Positions 31,447-40,703 of a DNA stretch of 64,000 bases are shown piece after piece. A program made the position numbers and the translations under genes. Below the pieces are notes generated by a model, which saw nothing but the letters and a program-made list of their open reading frames with translations, had not been told where the DNA came from and did not search any database. Position 1 is the stretch's first letter. Each line of letters starts with the position of its first letter. This DNA is from CAMLFJ01 sp035524955 (GTDB taxonomy: Bacteria; Methylomirabilota; Methylomirabilia; Rokubacteriales; CSP1-6), in assembly GCA_035524955.1 (NCBI GenBank), contig DATLFG010000030.1, positions 1 to 64,000 of the forward strand. The letters are read 5' to 3'.

Positions 31447-32280
31447 TCACTCCGAGAGCTTGAGGAGGAGGCCGGTGCGGCGGGATCGGGTGACCGCGGC
31501 GGCGAGCGCCCAGTGCGCGAGGATCGCGTAGAGGAGCGAGAGCGCGAATCCGGTGGCGAAGGGATGGGCGAACTGCGGCGGGAAGCCGTAGCCGGCGCGG
31601 ATCCCATCGAGGAAGTAGGTCAGCGGGATCGCCGCGGAGATCGCCTGCACCCAGCCCGGCAGCACCGAGATCGGGTAGTAGATGCCGCCCAGCATCACGA
31701 AGAAGTTCACCGCGGCCCACGCGGAGGTCTCGGCCCGCGTGCCGTAGAGGAGCACCAGCGCGCAGACGAGGAGTCCGATCACCAGCGCAGTGAGGAAGCA
31801 GCCGAGCAGGAAGAGGGCGACGCGGAGGGGCCCCGGTCCGAGGAAGTCGAAGCCGAACGCGCGCCCGCCGATCACCACCATCAGGGCCCACACGATCACG
31901 CCCCGCCCCACCCCGACCAGCCAGGAGCCGAGCGCCAGGTGGTGGATGCGCACCGGGGTCAGGAACTGGTGCTTCATGGATTTGGACCATATGTCGAAGA
32001 GCACCGCGTAGGCGACGTCGAGCTGGCAGACCTGGACCGCGGAGAGGGCGACGGTACCCACCAGGATGAACGCGGTCATCTCCGGCGTCAGGTCGAGGAA
32101 GCGGGTGAGCAGGCCGTGCGAGAGCATGGCCACTCCCGGCCAGAACGTGAGCTCGAAGAGGAAGAACACGTTGCGGCGCGCCATGATCAGGTTGCGGAAG
32201 GCGAACGCGGTCAGCCGCGCCCACTCCGCGGCCCAGGACTCCGCGGCGCCCGGCGCGAGCGGCTCAGCGCGAGAGCTCAA
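31447..32280 (-). CDS. ABC-2 type transporter permease
   Basis: 277 residues from TTG 32280, overlapping the ATPase gene by 17 bases. Six TM segments in the ABC-2 layout, with the long connection after TM2 and 'FVMLGGIYYPISVLPGWVQA' followed by 'AAIPLTYFLDGIRAGYG', the typical ABC-2 signature near the C-terminus. With the ATPase it forms an exporter for a drug, lipid or polysaccharide; substrate unknown. Confidence 0.9.
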   Translation of the reverse strand: MSSRAEPLAPGAAESWAAEWARLTAFAFRNLIMARRNVFFLFELTFWPGVAMLSHGLLTRFLDLTPEMTAFILVGTVALSAVQVCQLDVAYAVLFDIWSKSMKHQFLTPVRIHHLALGSWLVGVGRGVIVWALMVVIGGRAFGFDFLGPGPLRVALFLLGCFLTALVIGLLVCALVLLYGTRAETSAWAAVNFFVMLGGIYYPISVLPGWVQAISAAIPLTYFLDGIRAGYGFPPQFAHPFATGFALSLLYAILAHWALAAAVTRSRRTGLLLKLSE

Positions 32281-33211
32281 CGAAGACCTCCTCGAGCTCG
32301 GGCTCGCGCACCTGGCAGTCGCGGATGAAGACGCCGCGGTCGCAGAGCCACTTCAGGATGTCGGGCAGCCGCTTCTCGGAGGAATCCACCGTGCAGTCGA
32401 CCCGGTCGCCGCGCGCCTGCACGGCCAGCACGCCCGGCAGGTCGCCGAGGCCGGCGGGGACCGCCGGCTCCAGCCGGAGCGAGATCACGTCCCCGATGCG
32501 GATCTGGCGCTTGAGCTCGTCCGCCGAGCCCTCGGCCAGGATGCGCCCGCCCTTGATGAACGCGATGCGGTCGCAGAGATCCTCGGCCTCCCGCATGTAG
32601 TGGGTGGTCAGGATGATCGTGGTGTTCCGCTCCCGCCGCAGCTCGGCGATCTGGGCCCGGACCCGGATGGACACGTCCGGATCGAGGCCGAGCGTCGGCT
32701 CGTCGAGGAAGAGGACCTCCGGATCGTTCAGGAGCGCCTTGGCCAGGGCGAGCCGCTGCTTGAGCCCGGTGGAGAGCTCGTTGTACTCGGTCCGGAGGTG
32801 CGGGATCAGCTCGAAGCGCTCGAGCAGCTCGTTCACGCGGTGCCGGAGCGCGCGCCCGTGGAGACCGTAGAGGCGCCCGTAGAAGGCGAGCACTTCCCCC
32901 GGCCGGAGGCTCCACACGAACGACGCGTTGCCGCTCGCCATGTTGAGGCGGCGGCGGATCGCGAAGGCCTCGCGCACCACGTCGTGGCCGAGGATCGTGG
33001 CGGAGCCGCTGTCCGGCAGCAGGAGCGTGGCCAGGATGGACAGCAGCGTGGTCTTGCCCGCCCCGTTGGGCCCGAGCAGGCCGTAGATGGCGCCGCGCGG
33101 CACCTGGAGGCTCGCCCCGCGCAGGGCGGCCGTCTCCCGGCGGCGGATCCATCCGCTGCGGAAGGTCTTGGCGAGATCGCGCGCTTCGACCGCGAGGGGT
33201 GAGGCCGGCAT
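32264..33211 (-). CDS. ABC transporter ATP-binding protein
   Basis: 315 residues. Walker A 'GPNGAGKTT' (47-55), signature 'LSTGLKQRLALAKAL', Walker B 'VLFLDEPTLGLDP' and switch His in 'ILTTHYMREAE'. The extra C-terminal 80 residues ('ISLRLEPAVPAG' onward) match the domain found in ABC-2 exporter ATPases of the DrrA/NodI type. It is the first gene of the exporter operon; TACGAT ends 9 bases before the ATG, with no Shine-Dalgarno site. Confidence 0.95.
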   Translation of the reverse strand: MPASPLAVEARDLAKTFRSGWIRRRETAALRGASLQVPRGAIYGLLGPNGAGKTTLLSILATLLLPDSGSATILGHDVVREAFAIRRRLNMASGNASFVWSLRPGEVLAFYGRLYGLHGRALRHRVNELLERFELIPHLRTEYNELSTGLKQRLALAKALLNDPEVLFLDEPTLGLDPDVSIRVRAQIAELRRERNTTIILTTHYMREAEDLCDRIAFIKGGRILAEGSADELKRQIRIGDVISLRLEPAVPAGLGDLPGVLAVQARGDRVDCTVDSSEKRLPDILKWLCDRGVFIRDCQVREPELEEVFVELSR

Positions 33212-33220
33212 GGCCCGCTC

Positions 33221-33226
33221 ATCGTA
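33221..33226 (-). promoter_or_regulatory. -10 box 9 bases before the ABC ATPase gene
   Basis: TACGAT on the minus strand ends 9 bases before ATG 33211; no Shine-Dalgarno site. Confidence 0.35.
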
Positions 33227-33288
33227 CCACGGGGTCCTGGAGCCGATTCCGCGCCGGCCGCGCGTTTGCCGACGTGCGACCGATCTGA

Positions 33289-33294
33289 TAGAAC
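33289..33294 (+). promoter_or_regulatory. -10 box 6 bases before the SnoaL-like gene
   Basis: TAGAAC ends 6 bases before GTG 33301; divergent from the exporter promoter 63 bases away. Confidence 0.4.
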
Positions 33295-33300
33295 CTCCCC

Positions 33301-33711
33301 GTGGAGCCGGCCGGCCGCGCCGAGGTCGAGGAGGCGAACGCGCGCTTCTACCGCGTCTTCGAGAGCCTCGATCTCGAGCAGATGGACGAGGTCTGGGCGC
33401 ACGAGGAGTACGTGCGGTGCGTGCATCCGGGCTGGTGCATGCTCGCGGGCTGGGAGGCGGTTCGGCACTCCTGGGAGGTCATCTTCAAGAACAGCCAGGA
33501 GATGCGCTTCAGCCTCACCGACGTCCACGCGCACGTGGAGGCCGGCCTCGGCTGGGTCACCTGCACCGAGAACATCCTGTCCGAATCCCGCGGGAACATC
33601 TCGGTGACGTCGGTCCTCGCCACCAATATCTTCGAGCGCAGCGGCGGGGACTGGCTCCTCATCCACCACCACGCCTCCCACATCCTCACCGGCGCCCCGT
33701 CGGCGACCTGA
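33301..33711 (+). CDS. SnoaL-like / NTF2-fold protein
   Basis: 136 residues from GTG 33301. The NTF2-like cone fold is recognisable: helix 'EVEEANARFYRVFESLDLEQM', then 'VRCVHPGWCMLAGWEAVRHSW' (cited to the family motif) and a C-terminal beta strand 'GDWLLIHHHASHI'. Such proteins act as small isomerases, hydrolases or ligand-binding subunits. The conserved 'VHPGW' with the late His-rich strand is typical of the SnoaL_3 group. No substrate can be named. The reading frame ends 17 bases before the convergent DUF2079 gene. Confidence 0.85.
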   Translation: MEPAGRAEVEEANARFYRVFESLDLEQMDEVWAHEEYVRCVHPGWCMLAGWEAVRHSWEVIFKNSQEMRFSLTDVHAHVEAGLGWVTCTENILSESRGNISVTSVLATNIFERSGGDWLLIHHHASHILTGAPSAT

Positions 33712-33730
33712 CGCGCGCCGGCGCGGCGGC

Positions 33731-35299
33731 TCAGAGTCGCCGCAGGAGCAGGTGCGGGCCCCCCTGGGCGGCCACCGCGTAGCGACGCCCGACGCCCCCG
33801 GCCACGATGGTCACGCTGGCCCCGTCGCGGACCAGCGTGACGCCCGGCAGGTTTCGCCACGGATAGGAGTCGAGATTCAGGAGCACGTAGTCACTCTTCT
33901 CGATGCCGACCGGGAAGACGAAGACGAGCGGCCGGAGGCTCAGGTGCGGCACGTAGGGGTCCTGCGCGGAGACCGCGGCGGCGGGCGGGACCCGCGACAG
34001 CACCCGGTAGGCCGCGCGCTGCTCCGGGGCCGGCCAGAAGCGGGCGATCGCGAGGTTGTTCACGGTGCGCGAGGCGAGCGTGAGGCTCGCCACCGCCGCC
34101 ACCACCAGCACCGCCGCCGGCCACGAGCCGGGCCGCCGCTTCGCGAGCCGCGCGTAGCCGCCGACCGCGGCCAGGACGAGGAAGGGCAGGACGAAGGCCT
34201 GGTACTGCGCCCGGAACCCGTAGAGCACCCGGTCCGAGCTGAGCAGGTTCTGGGCGAGCGCGGGTAGCACCCCCACCAGATCCCATCCGCCCAGCAGCGG
34301 CAGGAAGGCGAGCGGGGCCAGCATCGCGGCCAGGTACACCGCGCGGCCGGCGGTGAGCAGCGTGCCCAGGGTGCGTAGCGGATGGAGGACCGCGTTCGTG
34401 ACGATCTCGGTGAGCGAGCCGCCGAGGTGCGCGTAGCGACCCAGATGGGAGTAGGGCTCGCCGCGGTAGGCCGGGATGATCCAGCGCACGTCCACCACCA
34501 GCACGGCCAGCGCCGCGGTGGCGGCGACGGCGCCCGCGAGCCAGCGCCGGTGGGCCGCCGCCATCCAGGCGCCGAGGCCGATCACCGGCAGCGCGGCGTC
34601 CTCCCGGCAGAGGAGCGTGAGCGCGGCGGGCAGGAGCGCCAGCCACGGGCGGCCCGCCTCCACCGCCCAGAAGGCGGCCAGGAGCAGCGGGATCGCGAGC
34701 GCGGCCGCGTGGAAGTCGCGCACGTTGATCCCGTGCAGCGACGGGTTCACCAGGTAGAGCAGCGCGAACGCGGCGGCGGGACGCTCGTCGCCGAGCCGGG
34801 CCCGCGCCAGGCCGAACACCGCGATGCCGCCCAGGGCCAGCGCCACCGACTGGGCCACCAGCAGGACCACCGGGCCCGGGACGATCCAGTAGGCGGGCAC
34901 GAAGAGGTACATGATGGGCGAGAGGTGATCCCCCCACGCGTGCATCTCGGGCAGGCTCACGCGGGGGCCGGCGCCCCGCGCGAGGTTCCAGACGAGTTGG
35001 ACGTAGTAGCCGAGATCGAGCGCGTGGGTCGCGAACGTGAAGTGGCGGGTGATCGTGACGAACGAGAACACGATCGCGTAGGCCGCCACCCCGATCAGGA
35101 CGGCCCGTCGGGGCCGCACCGCGGGCACCGGACGCGGCGCCAGCAGCACGCGCAGCGCCACGAGGCCCAGGAGCACGAGGAAGAGGTGCTCGGGCCTCCA
35201 GGGCCAGTGCTCGCGGCGGCCCGACCAGAAGACGAGCGCCAGGCCGAGCCCGGCGGCGGCCAGAACGGCCGCGCCGTCGAGCAGGCGGGCGACGATCAC
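33731..35299 (-). CDS. DUF2079-family membrane protein
   Basis: 522 residues from GTG 35299, overlapping the GT2 stop (GTGA). At least ten TM segments. The DUF2079 hallmark 'TFATHALDLGYYVQLVWN' (near 88) and 'MHAWGDHLSPIMYLFVPAYW' (near 118) are both present, as is 'VNPSLHGINVRDFH'. The family is related in topology to GT-C glycosyltransferases that use polyprenyl-phosphate sugars. The last 100 residues lie outside the membrane. As the last gene of the glycosyltransferase operon it likely acts in surface glycan assembly. Confidence 0.88.
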   Translation of the reverse strand: MIVARLLDGAAVLAAAGLGLALVFWSGRREHWPWRPEHLFLVLLGLVALRVLLAPRPVPAVRPRRAVLIGVAAYAIVFSFVTITRHFTFATHALDLGYYVQLVWNLARGAGPRVSLPEMHAWGDHLSPIMYLFVPAYWIVPGPVVLLVAQSVALALGGIAVFGLARARLGDERPAAAFALLYLVNPSLHGINVRDFHAAALAIPLLLAAFWAVEAGRPWLALLPAALTLLCREDAALPVIGLGAWMAAAHRRWLAGAVAATAALAVLVVDVRWIIPAYRGEPYSHLGRYAHLGGSLTEIVTNAVLHPLRTLGTLLTAGRAVYLAAMLAPLAFLPLLGGWDLVGVLPALAQNLLSSDRVLYGFRAQYQAFVLPFLVLAAVGGYARLAKRRPGSWPAAVLVVAAVASLTLASRTVNNLAIARFWPAPEQRAAYRVLSRVPPAAAVSAQDPYVPHLSLRPLVFVFPVGIEKSDYVLLNLDSYPWRNLPGVTLVRDGASVTIVAGGVGRRYAVAAQGGPHLLLRRL

Positions 35300-36114
35300 C
35301 GGGCGCCGGCGGGCGGGGGCGAGCCGGGGCGGCCGAGGCGACTGTAGCGACCCGTGATGGACCCGAGCCGGCGGGAGCGCTTGATCCCGGTCCGGTGGAG
35401 CAGGTAGCGCGTGACCACCCAGAGGATCTTGAAGCCGTAGACGCACGAGGCGGAGAAGCCCGCCGAGGAGGCCTCCGGAAAATACCGGACCGGTACCGGG
35501 ATCTCCGCGACGCGGAAGCCGGTGGCCACGACCTGGGCGATGATCTCCTGGTCGAAGACGAAGCCGTCGGAGTTCATGCGGAAGTTGACGGTGTCGAGCA
35601 CGTCTCGGCTGAACGCACGGTAGCCCGTGTGGTACTCGGACAGGCGCAGGCCGAAGGCGGCGTTCTCCACTCCGGTCAGGAATCGGTTGGCCACGTACTT
35701 CCACCACGGCATTCCCTGCTCGATCGCCGAGCCGCCGCCCGCGAGCCGCGAGCCCAGCACGAGATCGGCCTCCCCTCGCGCGATGGGCGCGATGATCTGG
35801 GGCACCAGGGTGGGATCGTACTGGTAGTCGGGATGGACCATCACCACGATGTCGGCGCCCGCCTTGAGGGCCTCGGTGTAGCAGGTCTTCTGGTTGGCGC
35901 CGTAGCCGTAGTTCTTGTCGTGGACGAAGATCTCGAGACCGAGATCGCGCGCCACCTCGAGGGTGGCGTCGGTCGAGCCGTCGTCCACCAGGATGACGAG
36001 GTTGACGGTGTCCTTGGGCAGTTCCTCGTAGGTCATGCGGAGCGTCCGGCCCGCGTTGTAGGCGGGCATCACCACCACGATCTTCGGAGTGGCCGGCGAG
36101 GGAGGGCCGGCCAC
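35296..36114 (-). CDS. Family 2 glycosyltransferase (polyprenyl-phosphate sugar synthase-like)
   Basis: 272 residues. GT-A fold with 'VVVMPAYNAGRTLRMTYEEL' (13-32), 'VDDGSTDATLEVA' (43-55) and the DxD-region 'VHPDYQYDP' (near 93). The sequence 'SRLAGGGSAIEQGMPWWKYV' and lack of long TM segments place it near dolichyl/undecaprenyl-phosphate mannose synthase-like enzymes, which charge a lipid with one sugar for use by GT-C enzymes such as the GT39 and DUF2079 proteins encoded in the same operon. The sugar is not predictable. Confidence 0.9.
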   Translation of the reverse strand: MAGPPSPATPKIVVVMPAYNAGRTLRMTYEELPKDTVNLVILVDDGSTDATLEVARDLGLEIFVHDKNYGYGANQKTCYTEALKAGADIVVMVHPDYQYDPTLVPQIIAPIARGEADLVLGSRLAGGGSAIEQGMPWWKYVANRFLTGVENAAFGLRLSEYHTGYRAFSRDVLDTVNFRMNSDGFVFDQEIIAQVVATGFRVAEIPVPVRYFPEASSAGFSASCVYGFKILWVVTRYLLHRTGIKRSRRLGSITGRYSRLGRPGSPPPAGAR

Positions 36115-36798
36115 CTAGCTCGTCCTCGCCCGGCAGACCGCGACGAACTGATAGGCCAGCCCGCCCGGCCATCCCTTCGCCGCTCCCGCGCTCAGCGCGT
36201 GCACGCGCGCGAGCCAGGGGCCGTGCCAGCGCGACGGCACCACCAGCGGCAGCGGGACGGGCGTGACCGCGACCTCGACCACGGCGAGCCCGGCGTCGCG
36301 CAGGAGCTCGAGCAACGTCCGCCGCGTGAAGAAGCGGAGGTGGGTGCGATCCAGGATGCCGCGATCCGCGTAGTCGAAGCGCCCGGCCAGGAGCGACAGG
36401 CGCACCCAGAGGTGGGCGACGTTGGGCACCGAGACGATCACGGTGCCCCCGGGGGTCAAGGTCTGGTCGAGGGCTTGCAGCACGGCCCGCGGATCGCTCA
36501 GGTGCTCGAGCACGTCGCCGTAGACGATGGCGTCGAAGGGACCGTGCAGGAGGGGGCGCGCCGACTCCAGATCGGCCACCACCACCTCCTTGCAACGCCC
36601 GCGCGCGCGCGCGCCGAGCTCCGGGTCGCGCTCGAGCGCGGTCACGCTCCAGCCCTGGGCGGTGAGGCGCTCGGCCAGGAAGCCGTCGGCCGCGCCCACG
36701 TCCAGCGCTCGGCGGCCGCGGCCCTCTCCGAGTCGCGACAGGATGACCGAGTGGCTCGAGTGAGGGTCGTCCTTGAGCCGGTACGGAGAGGCGCTCAT
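36115..36798 (-). CDS. Class I SAM-dependent methyltransferase
   Basis: 227 residues from ATG 36798; GTG 36804 gives two more residues and a GTGA overlap with the previous stop, so either start is possible. Motif I 'ALDVGAADGFLAERL' (near 35), 'ALERDPELG', 'YGDVLEHLSDPRAVL' (near 94) and 'PGGTVIVSVPNVAHLW' (near 118). This 'methyltransferase domain 23' type is frequent in glycan clusters and often modifies sugars or lipid carriers. Directly followed, without spacer, by the GT2 gene. Confidence 0.88.
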   Translation of the reverse strand: MSASPYRLKDDPHSSHSVILSRLGEGRGRRALDVGAADGFLAERLTAQGWSVTALERDPELGARARGRCKEVVVADLESARPLLHGPFDAIVYGDVLEHLSDPRAVLQALDQTLTPGGTVIVSVPNVAHLWVRLSLLAGRFDYADRGILDRTHLRFFTRRTLLELLRDAGLAVVEVAVTPVPLPLVVPSRWHGPWLARVHALSAGAAKGWPGGLAYQFVAVCRARTS

Positions 36799-36800
36799 GA

Positions 36801-37274
36801 TCACGGCCGCGGCGCCGGCGTGGCCAGCCACGCCTCCCAGGCCTCGTAGCGTGGAGCGTTGGCGAGCAGGAGGGCGAGCGACAGCGAGCCGAGAAGGTAG
36901 AAGTCGAGGACGAGCCCCCCCAGTATCACCAGGATGAAGCCGGCGAGCGCCGGAACCTCGGCGAGGCCTCCGACCGCCAGGGTGGCGAGGGTGAGCCGCG
37001 CGATCGCCCGTTGGCGCGTCTCGTCCGGGCGCCGCGTCAGGAGCGCGCGCCGCACTCCGGGCACCGCGACCGCCACGATCGCGCTCGTGATCCACGCCGC
37101 GTAGCGCACGAGGCTCACCTGCGGCGCGGGAAGGCTCGTGGCGCCCTCGGAGGGCGCGTGGCTCATCCGGAGCATGCCGGCGATCACCGCGTACATCACC
37201 AGGCTCGTGATGAGGCCGCCGGTGATGAGCGCGGCGGTCCGGTGCGCCTGACGGAGCTCGCTCGCGGCGTCCAT
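36801..37274 (-). CDS. Small membrane protein of unknown function
   Basis: 157 residues with four TM segments ('TAALITGGLITSLVMYAVIA', 'YAAWITSAIVAVAVPG', 'LTLATLAVGGLAEVPALAGF', 'LGGLVLDFYLLGSLSLALLL'). No family recognised. AAGGGGGA precedes the ATG and a TATCCT box lies further upstream, so it may have its own promoter within the glycosyltransferase operon. Confidence 0.72.
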   Translation of the reverse strand: MDAASELRQAHRTAALITGGLITSLVMYAVIAGMLRMSHAPSEGATSLPAPQVSLVRYAAWITSAIVAVAVPGVRRALLTRRPDETRQRAIARLTLATLAVGGLAEVPALAGFILVILGGLVLDFYLLGSLSLALLLANAPRYEAWEAWLATPAPRP

Positions 37275-37311
37275 TCCCCCTTCTCCGAAGCCAGGATAGC
37301 ACCCACCGCGC

Positions 37312-38994
37312 TCACGGCCGATTGGAATAGAGCCGCCGGCTCCCCCCCTCGACCAGGAGATGAACGCGCCCGGCCGGCAGCTCGCGCACCACGCTCCGGA
37401 TGGGTGTGGCCGCCGAGAGCAGGAAGACGCGCCGGTCCCCCGCCCAGGCGTGCGCCAGCGCGGCGGTGTTCCAGAACAGCGGCCGCGCCTCGGGAAACGT
37501 CGAGCCGAAGGCCAGGTTGGACTGCCGCCCGTTGACGATCTGCACGCGCCGATCCAGCCGCAGCAGCGCGGAGGCGCTGTTCTCGATCGCGCCCTCGTGG
37601 GCCAGCACGTCCGCGGGCCGGATGCGGAACTGGATCGCGTCGGTCATCGGGCGCACCGAGCGGCTCTTGGCGAAGAGCGTGAGTCCCTCGACGGTGAGCG
37701 GCAGGAAGGCGATCATGGCGGCCAGCAGGGCGCCCAGGCCGAGAAGCGGGAGTCGCCGCCAGGCCGCGACCGCGAGCGCCGCCGTCGTGACCAGGAAGAT
37801 GCCGGCGATCGGGCCGAAGAGCGGCCGGAACTGCGCCAGGAAGTCGGTGGTCACGGTGTGACCCTGTGCGGCCATGTTCCGCGCGGACACGTCGGCCAGC
37901 GCGACCGCCTCCGGGGAGACGCGCAGCCAGCCCAGCCAGCCGCCGACGGCCGCGCCGGCCACGACCGCCGTCGCGAGCAGCGCGGGCGCGAGCAGGCTGA
38001 AGGACCGCGGCGCGCCCGCCGGCCGCTCGATCGCCTCGTCCCAGACCTTGGCTACCAAGAGGGCCATCGCGGGAAACGCGGGCAGGCCGTAGTGCGGAAG
38101 CTTGAACGGCGAGAGGGCGAAGACCCCCAGGATGCCGATCGTCCAGAGGGCGAGCAGCATCCAGACCCGCCCCTCCGGGGTGGTCCACGGCCGGCGCCGC
38201 ACCACCCGCGCCGCCGCGAGCGGCAGCGCGAGCACCCAGGGAAAGAAGCCGAGCGCGGTGACGCCCAGGAACTCCAGTGTCGAGAGCGGCACGTCCTCGT
38301 CGGGGAAGACGCGCTGGCGCGCGACGTTCAGCAGATGGTTGTCCACCACCATGTACCAGAGGAAGCCGCGGTACTGCGCCTCGACCAGCACGTGCCACGG
38401 CACCGCGATCACGATCAGGAGCAGGATCGCGGAGAGCGGCGCCCACTGCCGCCACGACCCGCCCTCGCGGGTGAGCCAGAGGAAGAGCGCCACGATGGCG
38501 AGCGGCCCCAGGGCGCCCAGGAAGTCCTTGGCCAGCACGGCCAGGCCCAGGCCGGCGTAGAAGAGCAGGAGCGGCCACCGGCCGCCGCCCAGGTAGGCCA
38601 GGATGAAGCCGTAGAGGCCGAGGAGGATGCAGGCGACGAAGAGCATGTCGGGCTTGACCATGCGGCCGAAGAGGAAGACCTCCAGGTTGGCCGCGACCAT
38701 CAGGCCCGCGATGAGCCCCACGCGGGCCGAGGCCAGGCGGGCCCCGATGAGCGCGGTGAGCACGGCCACCGCGACCGCGGCGAGGGCGGAGACCAGTCGC
38801 GCCGCCGCCTCGGTCGGCCCGAGCCAGGCGAAGGCGGCGGCCATGAGCCAGTAGGGCAGCGGGGGCTTGTCGAAATAGGGCACGCCGTTGAGATGCGGCG
38901 TGATCCAGCCGGCGCCTCGCAGCATCTCCCACGCGATCTCCGCGTGGATCCCCTCCGGCGGGTCGAGGAAGGGCGCGGCGCCGAGCCGCACCAC
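37312..38994 (-). CDS. GT39/ArnT-type membrane glycosyltransferase
   Basis: 560 residues from GTG 38994, the first standard start in frame. GT-C features: 'LDPPEGIHAEIAWEML' (first loop), 'PYFDKPPLPYWLMAAAF' (near 39, the PMT/ArnT signature), about 12 TM segments and a soluble C-terminal part of about 90 residues. These enzymes move a sugar from a polyprenyl phosphate to lipid A or another acceptor. Oddity: the family's first TM helix continues in frame upstream ('LLTVPLAVLVVTAALYVV', about 39042-38992), so the real start is probably a CTG near 39042 or 39057, overlapping or touching the CinA stop. Confidence 0.9.
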   Translation of the reverse strand: MVRLGAAPFLDPPEGIHAEIAWEMLRGAGWITPHLNGVPYFDKPPLPYWLMAAAFAWLGPTEAAARLVSALAAVAVAVLTALIGARLASARVGLIAGLMVAANLEVFLFGRMVKPDMLFVACILLGLYGFILAYLGGGRWPLLLFYAGLGLAVLAKDFLGALGPLAIVALFLWLTREGGSWRQWAPLSAILLLIVIAVPWHVLVEAQYRGFLWYMVVDNHLLNVARQRVFPDEDVPLSTLEFLGVTALGFFPWVLALPLAAARVVRRRPWTTPEGRVWMLLALWTIGILGVFALSPFKLPHYGLPAFPAMALLVAKVWDEAIERPAGAPRSFSLLAPALLATAVVAGAAVGGWLGWLRVSPEAVALADVSARNMAAQGHTVTTDFLAQFRPLFGPIAGIFLVTTAALAVAAWRRLPLLGLGALLAAMIAFLPLTVEGLTLFAKSRSVRPMTDAIQFRIRPADVLAHEGAIENSASALLRLDRRVQIVNGRQSNLAFGSTFPEARPLFWNTAALAHAWAGDRRVFLLSAATPIRSVVRELPAGRVHLLVEGGSRRLYSNRP

Positions 38995-39061
38995 GTACAG
39001 CGCGGCGGTGACGACCAGGACGGCGAGCGGGACGGTCAGCAGACGCGGGCGCGCCAGGGCC

Positions 39062-39793
<732 letters not shown>

Positions 39794-39828
39794 GGGCGAG
39801 GCACATCGTAGCACGCGAGGAGTTCTGA

Positions 39829-39834
39829 TAGAAT
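39829..39834 (+). promoter_or_regulatory. -10 box of the enoyl reductase-like gene
   Basis: TAGAAT about 44 bases before ATG 39878. Here a Shine-Dalgarno GAGGA is present before the start, so the mRNA is leadered. Confidence 0.35.
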
Positions 39835-39877
39835 GGGGCGCGCTCCGACGGGCGACTCCCTCGGTTCGAGGAATGCG

Positions 39878-40696
39878 ATGACCACCGACACCTCTCCGAT
39901 CACGCTGCGCGGCTGGGCCCTGGTCCTGGGCGCCTCCTCCGGCTTCGGCGCCGCCACGAGCCTGGCGCTCGCGCGCGCAGGGCTCGACGTGTTCGGCGTC
40001 CACCTCGACCGCAAGTCCACCCTGCCCAACGTCGAGCGACTGGCCGCCGAGATCAGGAGCCTCGGGCGGGAGGCCCGCTTCTTCAACGTCAACGCCGCCG
40101 ATGAGGACAAGCGCGCCGAGGTCGCGACCGAGATGGAGCGGGTGCTCCACGAGCGCAATCAGACGGGCCAGGTCCGGGTGATGCTGCACTCCCTCGCCTT
40201 CGGCACGCTCAAGCTCTTCGTGGCCGATCCGATGAAGGAAGCGGTGACCAAGGCCCAGATGGACATGACGCTCGACGTCATGTCCCACAGCCTCGTCTAC
40301 TGGGCGCAGGAGCTGGTGGGGCGCGGGCTCATGGGGCGGGGCGGGCGGATCTACGCCATGACCTCGTCCGGGGGCGCGCGCGTGCTGCCCCATTACGGGC
40401 CGGTGTCCGCGGCCAAAGCCGCGCTCGAGTCGAACATCCGGCAGCTCGCGGCCGAGCTGGCCCCGCACGGCATCACCGCCAACTCGATCCGCGCCGGCGT
40501 GACCGCGACCCCCGCGGCTCAGAAGATCCCCAACTACGAGGAGTTCTCCCAGCAGGCGGCGCGGCGCAATCCGCATCGCCGCCTGACCACCACCGACGAC
40601 GTGGCCCGCGCGATCGTCGTCCTGAGCCACCCCGATACGTACTGGATCACCGGCAACGTGATCGGGGTCGACGGCGGCGAAGAGATCGTGGGCTGA
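39878..40696 (+). CDS. Enoyl-ACP reductase-like SDR (FabL/FabI type)
   Basis: 272 residues from ATG 39878 (GAGGA upstream); ATG 39833 lies inside the -10 box and is less likely. Catalytic Tyr173 and Lys180 in 'YGPVSAAKAAL' have six residues between them, the YxxxxxxK spacing of enoyl-ACP reductases rather than the YxxxK of ordinary SDRs. 'HSLAFGTLK' (104-112) corresponds to the FabI 'HSIAFA' block, and the cofactor loop is 'GASSGFG' (18-24). A role in fatty-acid elongation is inferred; it lies 7 bases before uppP. Confidence 0.85.
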   Translation: MTTDTSPITLRGWALVLGASSGFGAATSLALARAGLDVFGVHLDRKSTLPNVERLAAEIRSLGREARFFNVNAADEDKRAEVATEMERVLHERNQTGQVRVMLHSLAFGTLKLFVADPMKEAVTKAQMDMTLDVMSHSLVYWAQELVGRGLMGRGGRIYAMTSSGGARVLPHYGPVSAAKAALESNIRQLAAELAPHGITANSIRAGVTATPAAQKIPNYEEFSQQAARRNPHRRLTTTDDVARAIVVLSHPDTYWITGNVIGVDGGEEIVG

Positions 40697-40703
40697 CCGG
40701 CCG

